A stretch of DNA of 64,000 nucleotides from Neelides folsomi (taxonomy: Eukaryota > Arthropoda > Collembola > Neelipleona > Neelidae), in the NCBI GenBank assembly GCA_034687125.1, contig JAQGBZ010000353.1, positions 1 to 64,000 on the forward strand, given 5' to 3'. Of this stretch, positions 34,301 to 48,400 are shown piece by piece (position 1 is the stretch's first letter; the number at the start of each line of letters is the position of its first letter). Below the pieces are notes generated by a model. The model had not been told where the DNA came from and ran no database searches. It was given only the letters and a program-made list of their open reading frames with translations. Both the position numbers and the translations under genes were made by a program.

Positions 34301-37300
34301 TTCACCACTCCTCACCTCTTTCAAAACTCTCCATTAACTTTAATATTTAAATTTAATTCCCTCTAATTAAAATGTGCACTTTACGTCGTTTGAATTATGC
34401 AGATATTTTCATCGATCCAAGTGTGATCAAAAGAGAAAGTCTTTGAACTCTCTGCTAATTCTTACAAGCGGTTCCTTAATGGATCGAGGAGATTATTCAA
34501 TCAGGGCCTATTAGGAAATTTAAATGCCGTGTGAGTGAAAATAATGTAATTGAGCCGAGGGCCGTAGCAGCAGCTCATGTGTTGTTTCCAATGTTTGATT
34601 AGCAGATGAGAGTTAGTGATTAAATCCGAGTCCCGCAGTGGGTTGGATGTGTGAGAATGGAAGAACCAAGGAGACTCTTGTGATTGAGACCTGAGATGGA
34701 TAATGTCACCATGTTGGGTGGAAAAGAGATCAAAGTGCCATTAAGGTATTCACTTGAGAATATTCTTAAAGGGAACATATGTTCTTCCAACCCACCTACG
34801 ACCATTTGTCATCCTCAATCCTACTCAATTCAATTCACTAGTAATCTCCCTTCATTCACAGAGTTACAATTTCCCCGATTCCAATCTCTCAGCCGAGTTC
34901 AATCAAACCTTTTCTGCGGCGCGGCTTAGAATAATCCTTTAAAAGATTAAATCCGCGATCACATGTGTGCTAACGATAAGTTACCTTCATGGGATTGTTA
35001 GTAGTAGTAATGAATAAATATATCATAAAGAGTCTGAGACCGCAAAATACACATGTACAACATATTACTATAATATATCAGGTAGTAATAAATTAATATA
35101 AGTATGCATGATGATTATAGGATACATACATAAAAGTATTTCAGTAGCGGATTTTGTGAGTTCCCTCATAAAGTATCTTTTTAAAAAATATCACTTTATG
35201 TATATATTTGTAATTATACCTAAACTGTGACACTGTGAGTAGTGCCTACCTACAATACATATTTATTGATAGTAGATAATGACATTCAAATTTTGACCAA
35301 TTATTTCTGGCTGTGATTTCAATTTAAGAGCAATCATATGTATGGTATATACCTAAAAGACCGCATTCTTCATTTAAGCAATTATACAGCGAATCACAAT
35401 TTTCATTAATAAATTGACTGATTATGAAATACAACAAACAATAAGCTGATCTCATTTAATGAAACGAGATTATTTATTTCTGAATATACGTATGTAAATA
35501 CAAACTTACTTCCTTGCTAATACCCACTGAGAATACTGTAGAAAGACAACTTTTAATTCGGCGAAGTTATGAATTTCAGCTCTTGTTCATTCCAAATGAC
35601 TAAATTAAGTATGTAGGATCTTTGTGATGAATAATTCTTTGCAATGAACTCGTTTCAAATTAATAGGGATACATTATATATCCTGTGTCTATGAAGAAGA
35701 ATGTAAATTGCCCTTAAGCAACTTATTCATTCTCTCATAATGTCACATTGTAAAATTTAGCTTAATTTAAAATTCATCATTTCCTTTCAGAATTAATATT
35801 TTAACATTCTAGCATTATTTGACAAAGCTCATTTTTAGAAATGCATAAAATTTTGATCATGGGAGTTTCATATTAAATAATATAGCTATTTAAACTAAGA
35901 TAACACAATGTGTTCTTTACACAAAAGTACTTTGTTACTTTACTTAATACACATGCAAATATTAGCCAAAAATTAATTTTAATGGCTAATTAGAGGGCTA
36001 TTAAAATAAAGGTGATCAATTGAAAACTGAAACTAACTCCGCCAGTGATATATTATAATTAAAGACAAAATTGGAGACTGCAAAAGTTTTCGCACTTTCT
36101 CTTTCGTACTTTCATCTTATCCGCCATCTCTGTTTAAAGAACCTTCTCTCTTTCTCTTTCGTTTCTCTTTCTTTCTCCTCAAACCCTCATGATTGCGCAA
36201 CCGAGGTTTTGAGTTAAATTTCATATATGACTCCAATCCTACTCAATTCCAATCATAGTACGTATATTGTAGTGTGTATTTATTGTGTTAGATGAACTTA
36301 ACTTGAATGACAAAGCTATCGATTTATTAATTAACTTTTGGTGCGAATCAGAGGAAATTTAGTTGTAATAGAACAAACAATACTTTTATTCACCGTAAGT
36401 GATGGAACTCGCTTCGAGTTGGTTTAGAAAGGTTCTCCAGCTTCAAGAGCTCCTATGCAACTGCGGAAGGGAACAAAGACAATTTCCCTTCTCGGACTGC
36501 AAGGTTCATAACCTGCCTATTTTAATAATTATAAATAGTAATACTTTTTACCATAAAAAGTATGCTCCCACAATATTTATTTATAATAGAATGGACGAGT
36601 AAATCTTTAATTAATTCACTAAAAATTAATTCCTTTGTTAAAATATTTCAACTTCCATATGTTATGCAATATAATACAATATCTAAATGTTTATTTATTA
36701 TTTCGTTATGACCATGTGAGACTTATGGATAAATATGAGAAAGTCTTACACATATTTTGGGAGCTGTCATGCAGTCATGCTTCATAGGTTTTTAATCTTT
36801 TTAAATAACATTATTAGGTAAAGGCTAAACACACTCACAAGTTAAATCAATAATTTTAAAAGATCAAGTTTCATATATGAGCTAAAAGTACATTAAAAAA
36901 TTTAACCCATAATATATGTAATATGCCAAAATATTCTATGTATAAATCTCGAGTGTCTAACAATTTAAGCTCCTACTTTCATATTATTTAAACTTCATTG
37001 TAAATATTTACTTATAGGTTTACTGTATACCTTAAAAAGAATGGTATTTTAATATTTAAATGCAATCAATACTTCATTAAGCAATGTAGTAAATAGTGCG
37101 TACTTTAAGGTACGTATTGGCATTATCAGTAAAATTCATACAAAAGCATATACCTATTTATTCCTTTAAACAAAAGATTCTTAATATTTACCATTGATGT
37201 ATTCCCCATATGGAAAAAACTTCATTTCAAAATTTAGCCAATTGAAAATAAGATAGAAAAGTGAAATGTGTAAAGGGGATGACAAGATTATCGTCAAAAG

Positions 37301-40300
37301 CGTTAGTGATATTATGTAAATTGAATTAATCCTTTGTTTCCAAATATGAAAGGATGTCGTTGTCATTAGAATAGTAATAGGGAGAGGAGTGGAATTAAAA
37401 GTAGAGAGCCGAGGGGAGAAAATCAGCAGAGGGAATGAAACTCTGACACTTGGAATTTCAAACTCGTTCCACCCTAACAATAAATTTAAATGCAGAGAAA
37501 GTAGGACTAGGGCTAGAAAGTTTTTCGCTTTATTTGACGAGGGCTAGTTGAGAATTTTGTGATTAATTCATTACCTCACCCACTCAGAGCATTCATTCTC
37601 ATTTCGATGATATTAATAAACAAAATCATATACGTTTCGCAGAGCAAACAAGCAAAGCTCGTGCTTATGGTATATACAATGAGCTATTTATAATAATGCT
37701 TGTTAATAAATGTGAGGAAGGATTACAAATAGATAGTCGGAAATGATTTTAAAAATGCACACCTAGCAAACTAACCAAGCATTTGTTGACACAATTTATC
37801 AGCAATTTCAGTGTTTAGTACTGTGTAACATACAAAATTTCAATTTTATATGTGACTGACTACTGACTACTATTTAGATTTAGATTCAAAATATTGCCAT
37901 TAAAAACTTGTTATGGTTTGTAGAGTATTCTACCTACATACTATACTACTCCAAAACTATTTGTGCATTGATAAGAATTTTATTTAATAAAATATCAAAT
38001 CGAAGATTTTGAAAATTCAAATAACCAAAAAGTAAATATTTGTGATTTAGCAAATTGAATAGCTGAAAATTGGTAAAGGGGGAAAAGTACATTTAGGATA
38101 TATTAGTAAATATAGTCATTTTAGCTTTAATACATTACCAAACCAAATGTAATTTATAAGTGAATTTAATTGATTTAATTTATATTGGGCAATTCACAAT
38201 TTAACATTATTTATAATTTTCAGATAGCTAGAATATTATTATAATTAATTTGTGAAAGGTCAATTAATATACCTTATAGGCAGTTATGAAAGGTATAGCT
38301 AGTACCTATTTATAAATTATGAGTATCTCATATCATTGAAGCAGAAATCATTAATCATTTATATTGCAGAGGATGCAGAACTTTTGCATTAAAAGTCGAT
38401 TATATTTAACTTGTACAGTGAATCTTAAGGGAAAAAGGTGAGTCGAGGCGTCAAAAGTGGTGAACATGTGGAGAATGAAAAAGAACCTTTTGCTCCTGAT
38501 GGGAACTTGAGAGAGCAATAATGGGCTCCTTGAAAAACCCATTATCTTTCTAGTAATTTCTCCCAAGAACTTTCACTTATAGTGGTTTTTTAGAAGAATG
38601 CCACCACATTGTTTCGGTCCTATAGCTAAAAGGCAAAGGATCAATAGAAGGAAGATACGTGCATGGCCTATTCAACCTATGTATGTATGTGGGAACTTTG
38701 GTGCGTAATGCATGGGACAGGTTTGGTTTAAAATCCACATGGAGCCTCGAGTCGAGATCAACTTCAACTACTTACATATATTCAGTATAGAAACGATGGG
38801 GTCTATGTAAATATCAAGTGCCATATTTCCAAATTCACACACCCATCTTCTTTCGGTGACTGGTGTGGTGAGGGAAAAAATTTAAATATCACTTTATCCT
38901 CATACATTTCAATCATAGACAGAGAATCCTAAGAGAGAAAGAATATCAATATTATACTCACATGAGAGTTTAACAAAAAATGAAAAATGCTTTAAGGTAT
39001 TCGATAGAAAGATTCCAAGATTCCAACGCTTGAGTAACAATTTGACCGATTCTATTCAGACTATTTATATAAAATAAATTCAATTCCAATGTTGGATATG
39101 CCTATCATATTTTATCATTGATATATACTCCATACATATAGGTTGTGAAAAACTTTTGCGTTATATCTGGTACTTATATCTAGTATCAATGTTTGTAAGA
39201 ATGATTTAAGGCATCCTTATTTTCACTCCTATTGAAATTCTCTTTGAAGTCTAAAATTGATACTTCGCTTTCCTTCTTTCATCTATTTATACAACACACA
39301 AGTCATCCAAAAAATAAAATGGAAATAGGATGCCTAGAATGGCCTCAGGATAATTAAAAATTGAAGCCATTTGATTAAAGTTCTAAGGGTAATTATACTC
39401 TAAAAGTAACTAAATAACTTTTAGTACAAGACAGCCTTTCAACTCTTAAATCAATACATCACAAGAATAATTAATTTTTAATACCAAGCTGTCTACTCAA
39501 TAAAATAACCCATCAATTCAAAGAATAAAGTGAAGTTAAATATTTAGAAGCTAAATAATAAATGAAAGAGATTTCATAAGAACTCCTAGCGAATTAAAAC
39601 TCCTGTGTCGAAAATAATCCACATAATTTTTTGAGTGTGACATCAAACGGAGGACCCATTCCCTTTCCCCATAATATATCATCCCTTTATGAAGTTTTGA
39701 TCCAAACAATGTATCGTGTTGGAATATCTGTGTAAGCCTCCCTAAGGCCTACCTGTTGAAGTGGAAATATTAAAGAAGATTAAACGCGGAGGGTTGGGAC
39801 TGAAGAACACCCCACCTCTGAGTTATCACTCTTCAAGCTCCCGAGACTTATCAAGAAGAAAAGTGCGAGATCTCTTGAATTCACCTCATTGTTCCATTCT
39901 TCCCTTCCATTCCACTTCATACAATTTATTCCTTTCTACCAACTCGAAACTCTGATCCTCTCCTCATTCAGGAGAGATTTGGATAGAAAGCTATCCGTCT
40001 TCACTACTGCCATTATAATTCTCATTCCGCCAATGCCGGCGGGGCACTCGGGCAGTAAATTAAATTCAACGTATCACTTGAATCTGAATTTGAATCCATT
40101 CGAGGAAAACACACTCCATTTGATCCAATTCCTACATTATTCAATGTAAAGAGAAATATGATGAAGAAATATTGATTTCTTCAATACAACCTATCTGCTC
40201 AAACACTTCAAAGATTCTCTCCATTTGCTACCTTGTTCCCTTTATCTACCACCATGCATCATACAATAACGACCCAGGAACTAGATACCCACTAATCCGA

Positions 40301-40980
40301 GAAAGAGATCTCAAATGTATCGCGCATTATTAAAAAAAAGCCTCTTTTCTCAAAGGAACGCAATTTTCCTAATAATGATACGTTATTTCAAACATTTTGA
40401 TCCGCTTTTATGGGAGTTACTCGGGTGGAAAGTAGTTCAAAAAGTTTCACTGGCCACTCCGATAAAATTATACGTAAGGAGAAGGAGATGAGGAATATTG
40501 CGCCGTTTAAAACGATAAAAAAACTTTTGAAACTTTGTAAGCCAGCCGTAAAGAGAGAAAAGTCAAAATTGGTCCAAATGTGAAAATATCTCATCATATG
40601 AAAATGAAAATTAAATGGAAATTGTTATACAAGAAAATCACTCTACAATGTCTACAATGTAAATGTGAGTAGTGAAAGTACATAGAGTAAATATAATTTA
40701 AAATAGAAGGAAAGCAATCATGAATATGTATGTAAATGATGATTAACATATAAAAGTTGATGAATGGAAGGAATAAATAATACGAGTATTATAGTGAAAT
40801 AAGTATACTCTAATATATTTCTGCGCATAAATATCCCCTTTGTAACTTAAAAGTATTAAATGAATGACATTATGAATGTAATATATGAAAATTACCTTTT
40901 TCTTTTAGAATATAGGCTTATAGGCATGTAGGATATAGAAAGATTGGATTTCTTGAGAATGCTGATGATGCGAAGTTGAG
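34301..40980. other. Intergenic stretch
   Basis: Between the presumed promoters of the dipeptidase gene (minus) and the TMEM200-like gene (plus). A pyrimidine-rich tract lies at about 36080-36180. No splice-bounded exon, RNA gene or repeat pair was recognised. Confidence 0.4.
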
Positions 40981-41520
40981 AGGGATTCAATTTGCTGAGC
41001 AAACAAACCGCGGCCGCGAAACATTGTAATTATATTCGGTTGAGAACGGGAGGATTCAAAAGGGAGGCTGCGGGGCACGCGGAGTGAGAAATAATGAGCG
41101 TGTGTGTTACCTGAGAATGGTTTGGAGTGTTAGAAGGTGTCGGCGGGTTGGCTGGAGGAGGCGGGCACTTTTGCCAGAGACCCAGGATGGAATAAAGAGC
41201 CAGGCGAAGGGACCCTCCGTCTCAGAGGAGATGAAGCCGCTCGTCTCCGCTCCTGCCGAAGGAAAGCAAGCACGCTCAGTCAGACTGAATTTGAGATCCA
41301 ACGGGCTAAATCATCCAACGTAACGATCTCGGAGTTCTCTCTGCCGGTCGCCCTTTGCCTCTCTCCTCCTCGTCTTCGTCTCACATATAAAATAGTCGTC
41401 CCGCTGCAGTCCCTGTCTTTTACGGCCCTACAATACATCACTCTGCGTGTGAGAGTCCAATCAGAGCTTCGCCTTCACCCCCACTGAGCTTTGTCTCCGG
41501 CTGACAGCCTCCGCTTAATG
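40981..41520 (+). promoter_or_regulatory. GC-rich promoter-like island upstream of the TMEM200-like gene
   Basis: About 500 bp whose G+C content is clearly above the surroundings, containing GCGGCCGC (near 41011) and several CG dinucleotides. ACATATAAAAT (TATA at 41386-41393, plus strand) is followed by GCTGCAGTCCC about 20 bp on and by sequence suited to a 5' untranslated exon. It is the first such island upstream of the first coding exon at 42467. Open frames across it are probably by-products of base composition. Promoter assignment is inference. Confidence 0.4.
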
Positions 41521-42466
41521 GGACACAACAAAACATCTACAATAATCTACATTAACAGACGTCTTCACACATACACTTTCTCCACATCTTTATTCTCTTC
41601 ATCTCGCACCTTCTGGCGACCCGTTAAAAACTTTTTAACCATCTCGCAAGTTCTACTAATATAAAGTTTATTCTTTAAATTGCAGATGGAATTAAATATT
41701 CACGTAAACTAAATATTAATTTACAAAATTTTCGCATATCTCAAAAGTCAGAAATTCTTTTCGCTAGGTCTTTAGTTCATTTTTAATAGTATTTTAAGTA
41801 AAAGTAAAATCTTTTTGACTCTAATAAATAAAAGTCCAAGAAGTGAAGTGAAGGAGTAACAAGTGGATTGAAAAGAATCGAAACCTACAATCAACTAAAT
41901 ACATATAACTATTTATTGTGCTAATATTTGTTCAATTTCAAGTATTTACTGAACTATTTACTATCCTATCATACAGTACATTCTGAGTTTAATTTTATAA
42001 ATTATGCTCTAATGCATTGCACAAGAAATACAAATTCAAACATTAATGCTAAATACTCGAATCAAGAGTAAAATGGACATTGTGTGTGTAGAAGGAAAAA
42101 CAAGTTAGAATTTCAATGAGGATATCCTATCAAGTTCATTAGTGTTGCAACAAATTGATTTAAACTTTGGAAAATCTAACTTGCAAACTCACAGTTAAAA
42201 TACATGTAGTACAAAGTTTCTGAATTTCACATCAAGTGGCAACTTCAAAACTGTCTAGGTAAGGCATTTCAAGATATTCATTAATCTTCAAAATCCAACT
42301 ATCCCAAAATTTGAAAACCTTTGGAAAGAGAGAGAGAATGTTTCTGAAGGAGTGAGGATCGATAATTTTAACTCATTTCCCGATATGGCTGAGTGCTATC
42401 TCAACCTGACGTGAGAAGACGAATTTGGGAAATAATAGAGGAAATTGAAATGGTTTAGTGTGCGAA

Positions 42467-45400
42467 ATGGTGAGACGAACGCGAATGAATCGGCGAATGA
42501 GTCTCGCCACCACAGGGAACTCTCGACGCCTCAAGAGGGGAGTTTCCCCTCCTGTTATGTGGAACATCCAGGTGAGAAATTATTAAATTTGAAGTGTGTA
42601 AACTCTCTGAGCTTCAATCGCCCAATCGATACACAATTTATAATCACTGTCTGTCTCAATGTGACATCATTCAACAAGGTTCTAAATGTGAGAATGTGAG
42701 TCTCTGTCTTATTTCAGTTATTTCTTGTTAAGTCAATCTGCACGGTCTGAGATTGGACACACATAAACTCGTCTCTGTTCGCAATATCACAATACTTTTC
42801 CCGACGTGTACTTTCCACTTAAACATAACCCCTCAAATTGGAATAAAAGGAGATTGATTCAATTCACCCAGATTTACACTTTTCAAATATGCAAGAAAAT
42901 ACTACAGACAAAGTAAGAAGAATCTACAAGTACATACATACGATACTCGTACAATCAGTAGTTAAATCTAATATATTTACAGTAGATCATGTACCTTAAC
43001 CTTATAATTAAGACATTAGATCTATGTAGTATTTATATAACAAATACTGCCTCAATATTAGTATAGTATATGGACCTGCTTCTACCAAAATTGAGTAGAA
43101 ATACTTAAAGCATAAATATTTTAGTAAATTACCATACTACCTACGTTCATGATTACAGTATATCAATTTATCTCACAGTATTTTAATTGCCAATTTAATT
43201 TTTCTTAATGTTAGAGTCAATTATTATTCTTTTTTACTTTTCAATTTTATAAGTACCATTAGCCATCACTTAATAAAAGTAACAAAAATTTGCCATAAAT
43301 ATAACCATTTTTAATACTTTTTGTTACTTTTTAGCAGTGTCTTTTAATGAGTATTTAACAATTTAGAAAAATATCAAGTTAATATTTGTTTATCAGCAAT
43401 CAGTAAGTTTATTTTCTTTCTTATAGCATGGTTCGCGTGAAATTTTCACATAATGAAAACTCTGTTTAATAAATAAATACGTAGTTGAGAGATAAAACAA
43501 TGATTTAAGAGACGAAGCATAAAAGAAAGGACACTTTTAGAAGATTAATTCTTATTGTCTTTCATTGTCTTTCATTGCCTGATGGAATTGGAGGCACCGA
43601 CGAAAGTAAAACTATTTGTTTATTGCTTTCCCCCAAGCAGATCCCCAATACTCATGTACGATACATGTAGTCGCTATCTCTTTCCAACTTATACCTAAGA
43701 AGGAGCTTCCAACTTTTCTTTTTATTGTTCTGAGGTATGCTGTTTATTGAGCTTTTCCATTTCGCCCGTACTCAATCCATCTATCAGGAGAAAGCGATGC
43801 AATATACTTCCAGTTAAGTAAAGAAAAAACCAAGGCTTTCAATTCCTTCACTTTTATTTACCGAAACCACATTCAAGAAGAACGATTCCCTGAGACGAAT
43901 TACAGACCAAACCTTAAATTTTCCATTTACAAAACCAATCTCCCCTCTTTCACTGTCTTTAACGTATAATATATATTCTCTTGATCTCAATTCTATCCCA
44001 CTCGGATCCTGATTCCAATTTAAAGAGCCACATTACAATTCGAGACTTTAACTGCAAATACTGATACAATGATACAACCAAGTTTGACCTAATAATTTCA
44101 ACGATCCTAATAGCTTTTTTGATAGTACTTACATTTAGATTAATTTTACTTTTATCATTCCTTACATTTACCATATGAGGATAGAGTAAGTATTGCACTT
44201 GTACTTACATGGGTTTCGTTAAAAAAAATGAGCAGTTGATCACAGCCCATTCCTTCCCCTACTATTTCTATCTGTATATTTCCTTTATTAACGACCCAAA
44301 TAAAAGTAAATTTAGAAATGAATCTCTGTACCAGCATCTATGTGATACATTTCCAGATTCAACCCAGGCTTTCTTAATAATTTGAATTATGCCTCAGCTT
44401 TAAACCTCATTTTCACCCCTTTTAAATTATTATCATGAGAAAGTTTTCTCTCCTCCCACTAATGCTTATGTAAGTATACTTGCTTTCCTTGTCATCTCCC
44501 TGATGAATATACGAGATTGTGGTGAAGGCAAGTAGCATAAATGCATTATAGAATGAGCATGAAATAAATGATTCTCGCTTCCTAGCTGCATTTAATGTAG
44601 ATGAGTGAGGCTCGTGGAATAACTAAAGGACCATTCATTCTTCTTTGTGGAATGTGAAATGACTTTTCTCAGGGAATGCGGGGAAAGATGTCCTCCAATT
44701 GCCTCTGGCACGCCTGTGAAGCCCTATTCGTCGGAATACTCCTTTTCTCCATTGGAGCCTCTATGTCTGTCATGGGTAAGGAGTTAATTAAGTTTGTCGC
44801 TACTCAAACTTCCAAGATCACTGCAAACTTTTGGCGGAATAAAGAAATTGACAAATGAAACTAATCCAATATTTATGAATTTTTAAAGTTTCTAAATTTT
44901 CCTAAAACGCAGGTAAATGGAATCAATGTCATTTGGCTAACTTCTATATATATATTGAAGAAGATGTTTAAGGTTCAGGAAGAATAGAGGAAAGTTAAAA
45001 ATTATTCTTTGAGGGAGAAAGGAGAGATTAAATGTGAGTAATCGGGGTAGCTTAAGTGCTTTTCCTTTCTGTCTTTGACGTACGGGGACGGAGGACGTCA
45101 AGGGAGAGGAATCGAATTGAGCAGAAATGATACTCTGCGTATACACGGTCGTTTCAAAGAAACACGCCAAATCATTCTTCATTTTTTTCTCCGGAGAAAA
45201 CTTTCATGAGAAAAAGAGAAGAAAAAGCTAAACAGGAAAAGACTTCCCTTTCTCTTACTTGATACTATTACGGAGCTTTCCACCATTTCCTTTGAATTCC
45301 CTCAATTAAATTTGAGAAATTTCCAAACTCAAAATGAAATTTGTGGCATGCGAAACATTAAATTTTGAAGGAGTTTGTTCTTAAAAGATTGAGTAACGTA

Positions 45401-48400
45401 TACATATATCATAATATTCATTGGAATAAAAATGACAAAGTATACCTTTATACCTAATAGTATATTCGAAATAATTGTAGGATTTTGTATGCGGATTATT
45501 AGTCTATAAAGACTTAGGATCTTGAGAAAGAAAAGATTTCAAATGTTTTATGCAAACAAGATTTGGGTAAATTTGAAGTTTCATTCAAAATTTAGGAGTA
45601 GGGTTAGACGGTAAGAAATGAACCTTTCTTTCATCCAATCTCCGTAGAGGTCTTATGATGTGATGGCCTATTAAAATTTAGAAGCCTCGTTCAATTCCTT
45701 CTTGAATACTAAAGAAGCTCTTATAAAGAAAACAATGTAAAAATCAATAAGGGAATAAGACCAAGGTCCCTACAACATTCTGAAGGCGTCTTATGTCTTC
45801 GAAAGAATCATGATCATTAGGAATTTTTGGCTAGGGCTCAGCTCTCGCCTTTCGACATCTCAGTTTATGGAATTGGAAATTACAATTTATCAGAAGTCCT
45901 ATGATTTTTTTCATTAAAGAGCGAGTCGCCAGAAAAGATATTTAACAATAGTGTAATAAGTACAAATATATATATATATATATATATATAAAGGAAATAA
46001 TTCAAGGCGGAAATAAGCTATATTTATTTATATACTTTACTAAATATTGCATTCGGAATTGTAATTTTTCAAAAATGCAATATAAAACTTCTTTTCTTTA
46101 TATTATTTATATAGATACGATGGATTTATGTTTTCAGAAAATCACAAGAGTGAAGTTAAACTAAACTATTTATCCACTGAAACACGATTTTCTTATAAAA
46201 GTTTACTTTTTCGATCTTATAAAAAAGTTAAATATAAAAGGAGATTAAAATGATTGCCTTCATTAAATATAAAGATGAGTTTAGAGACAATTCTATACAT
46301 TTGTAATCTCAAAACTTTTGAACTCGAATAGAATTGAATTAGCGAAAAGGAAAATACGTGCTTACAAAAACGGGTTTCCAAGAAGCGTGGAGGAGGACAA
46401 GCTGGTCACAGTAGAACCTTGTAATGAAAAGATCCCCGAAAGCACGCGGTGGAGAAGTTCTAGAAAATGAAAAGCAATTGGAACGGGGAGCGAATTGTAC
46501 AATGTTCTATAGGATGTGGTATAATTGTAAGAATTTGGTCTTTTACCTCAGGATTCCACGCGGATGGATTCTTGGATCCGAAAATTAACCGAACGGAGCG
46601 AAACTTTCGATATGATGAGACTCGGATCCCGACTGTTCGGTTCTCCAAGCTCTCCTACGCTGGTCCGATAGTTATGGGGATTGGAGGTATGTGTTCGTCG
46701 AAGAAACTTTTCTCATATTAAGTCGGCCTTCAATTACCTCTGCCCTCGAACAGTTCCTTCCGCCTTAATTAGAAACAAATGGAATTTACTCTTCTCTTCA
46801 ATCTAACTTAAGCTCTACCTTAACTGGAGTAATATTCCCTCGGTTCGCTCAAATCTCTTCTTGTCAGGCTTTACTTTCAAAATTCCTCTAACCGAGGAAT
46901 TTTCCGCGTGTATTGAAGTAGTAAATAATTCCATTTATCCAATGTGAAAATAAAGAACAATAGGTTCTTTAATTAACTATTTAAATGTATTCGGAACCAA
47001 GCTGGTCCCGTCTTTTTAATAATATTTACCATGCAAAAATATTTGCCGAGTCAGTCAATCGACGTCATAAAGACTAATTGAGTAAAGTAGTTTAATTAAT
47101 AAAGTAAATAATAAAAGAATTGGCTCACAAAGAAAAGAAAACCAATTTCCCGCGATGGAAGATACTCCTTTCACTCTCACCGTCTTTCTTTCATTTACAT
47201 AATGTACACTCACATGATATATCACGACACACAGCCCGGTGTTTATGTTATGCCAAATTTGAAGATATTTATGAGACAACCCGAAAAAGAGAAAGAGTCG
47301 GGAAAAGAGAAAGAAGGGGAAAGTGGGCGTGGAGGGAAATACTATAAATTTGTACATTTATACACACATACATGTATCTGTAAGTATTATATAATATTAT
47401 ATAATATTTTTGCCAAAAGACATGTATGAGTGTAGCAAGTTTAGATATGAGTTTAATTCAAAACGAGTCACAGGTGGACAATAAACGTTTCAAACCTTCC
47501 TTGTTCTCATTTTATTCTCCAGTCTTCACACCGTTTTCTCTTTCAAAGGCAAACTGTCAATAGCAGCCGAGTTCCCAATTCCCCCATCTTCCCTTTGAAC
47601 CAATTTGGATCTCGTTTATTCTCACATTTTACAAAATTGGAAAGTTTGACGCAACTATCGAGATGGATTGATATGGGTTGAAGAAACTATTTGAAATTCA
47701 CAAAACTATATTTTAAATTCAAGTTTCAGGTATAGAGACGTTCAATTTAGAATCCTCCCCATGTCTCAAGATGTCTCAAGAATCTTGTAGATCCAATATC
47801 TAAAAGTGTAGTCTGTACTGGTAGCATATATAGAGTATGTAAATAAATACTTATTATGTAGAAGGCCAAGGCAAGGACGGATAAATGTAAAGATGATATG
47901 AGAAGGAGAGAGTGAAATGAAAAAGTTTGCATGGAGAGAGACACTAAAGGATATTCTTGTGCCAAACATACACATTTTCTTCCTCGAGCTCTCCTATTAT
48001 TGATATGTACACTGTATGTATTACCTTTCATGGCCGAGGGAAACCATACTCAAGGAATTTCCCAAGAGGAAAATGCATCCTCACTTTTCTCACCCTGACA
48101 GCTCCCTTAAAACTTAAGTTTCACTTTTGTGTATTTCGAATCCTCAACTAAAATAACTAACAGCTGCTTCACGAAAACATAAAGTTTATCCTCACCAAAA
48201 TCCGAGCTTTATACTTTTATACATATTCCCAAGTTTTTATTACGACTCATTCTTATGCATGTTTGAAATAAATGAATACCTATACTTATACGATGAAAAA
48301 GTTATACCAAACATATTATGATTAGAAAAGCACACAGCAGAGTATAGTTTAACTATGAAAATGCTTAACAATTTTCATATCAGTTTGGGAAAGCGAAGCA

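Noticed and set aside
41137-41487. 116-codon plus-strand frame in the GC-rich island
   Set aside because: High G+C removes stops in several frames at once; no splice or homology support, and the peptide looks compositionally biased.
45966-45990. (AT)n run
   Set aside because: Ordinary microsatellite, noted within intron 2 only.
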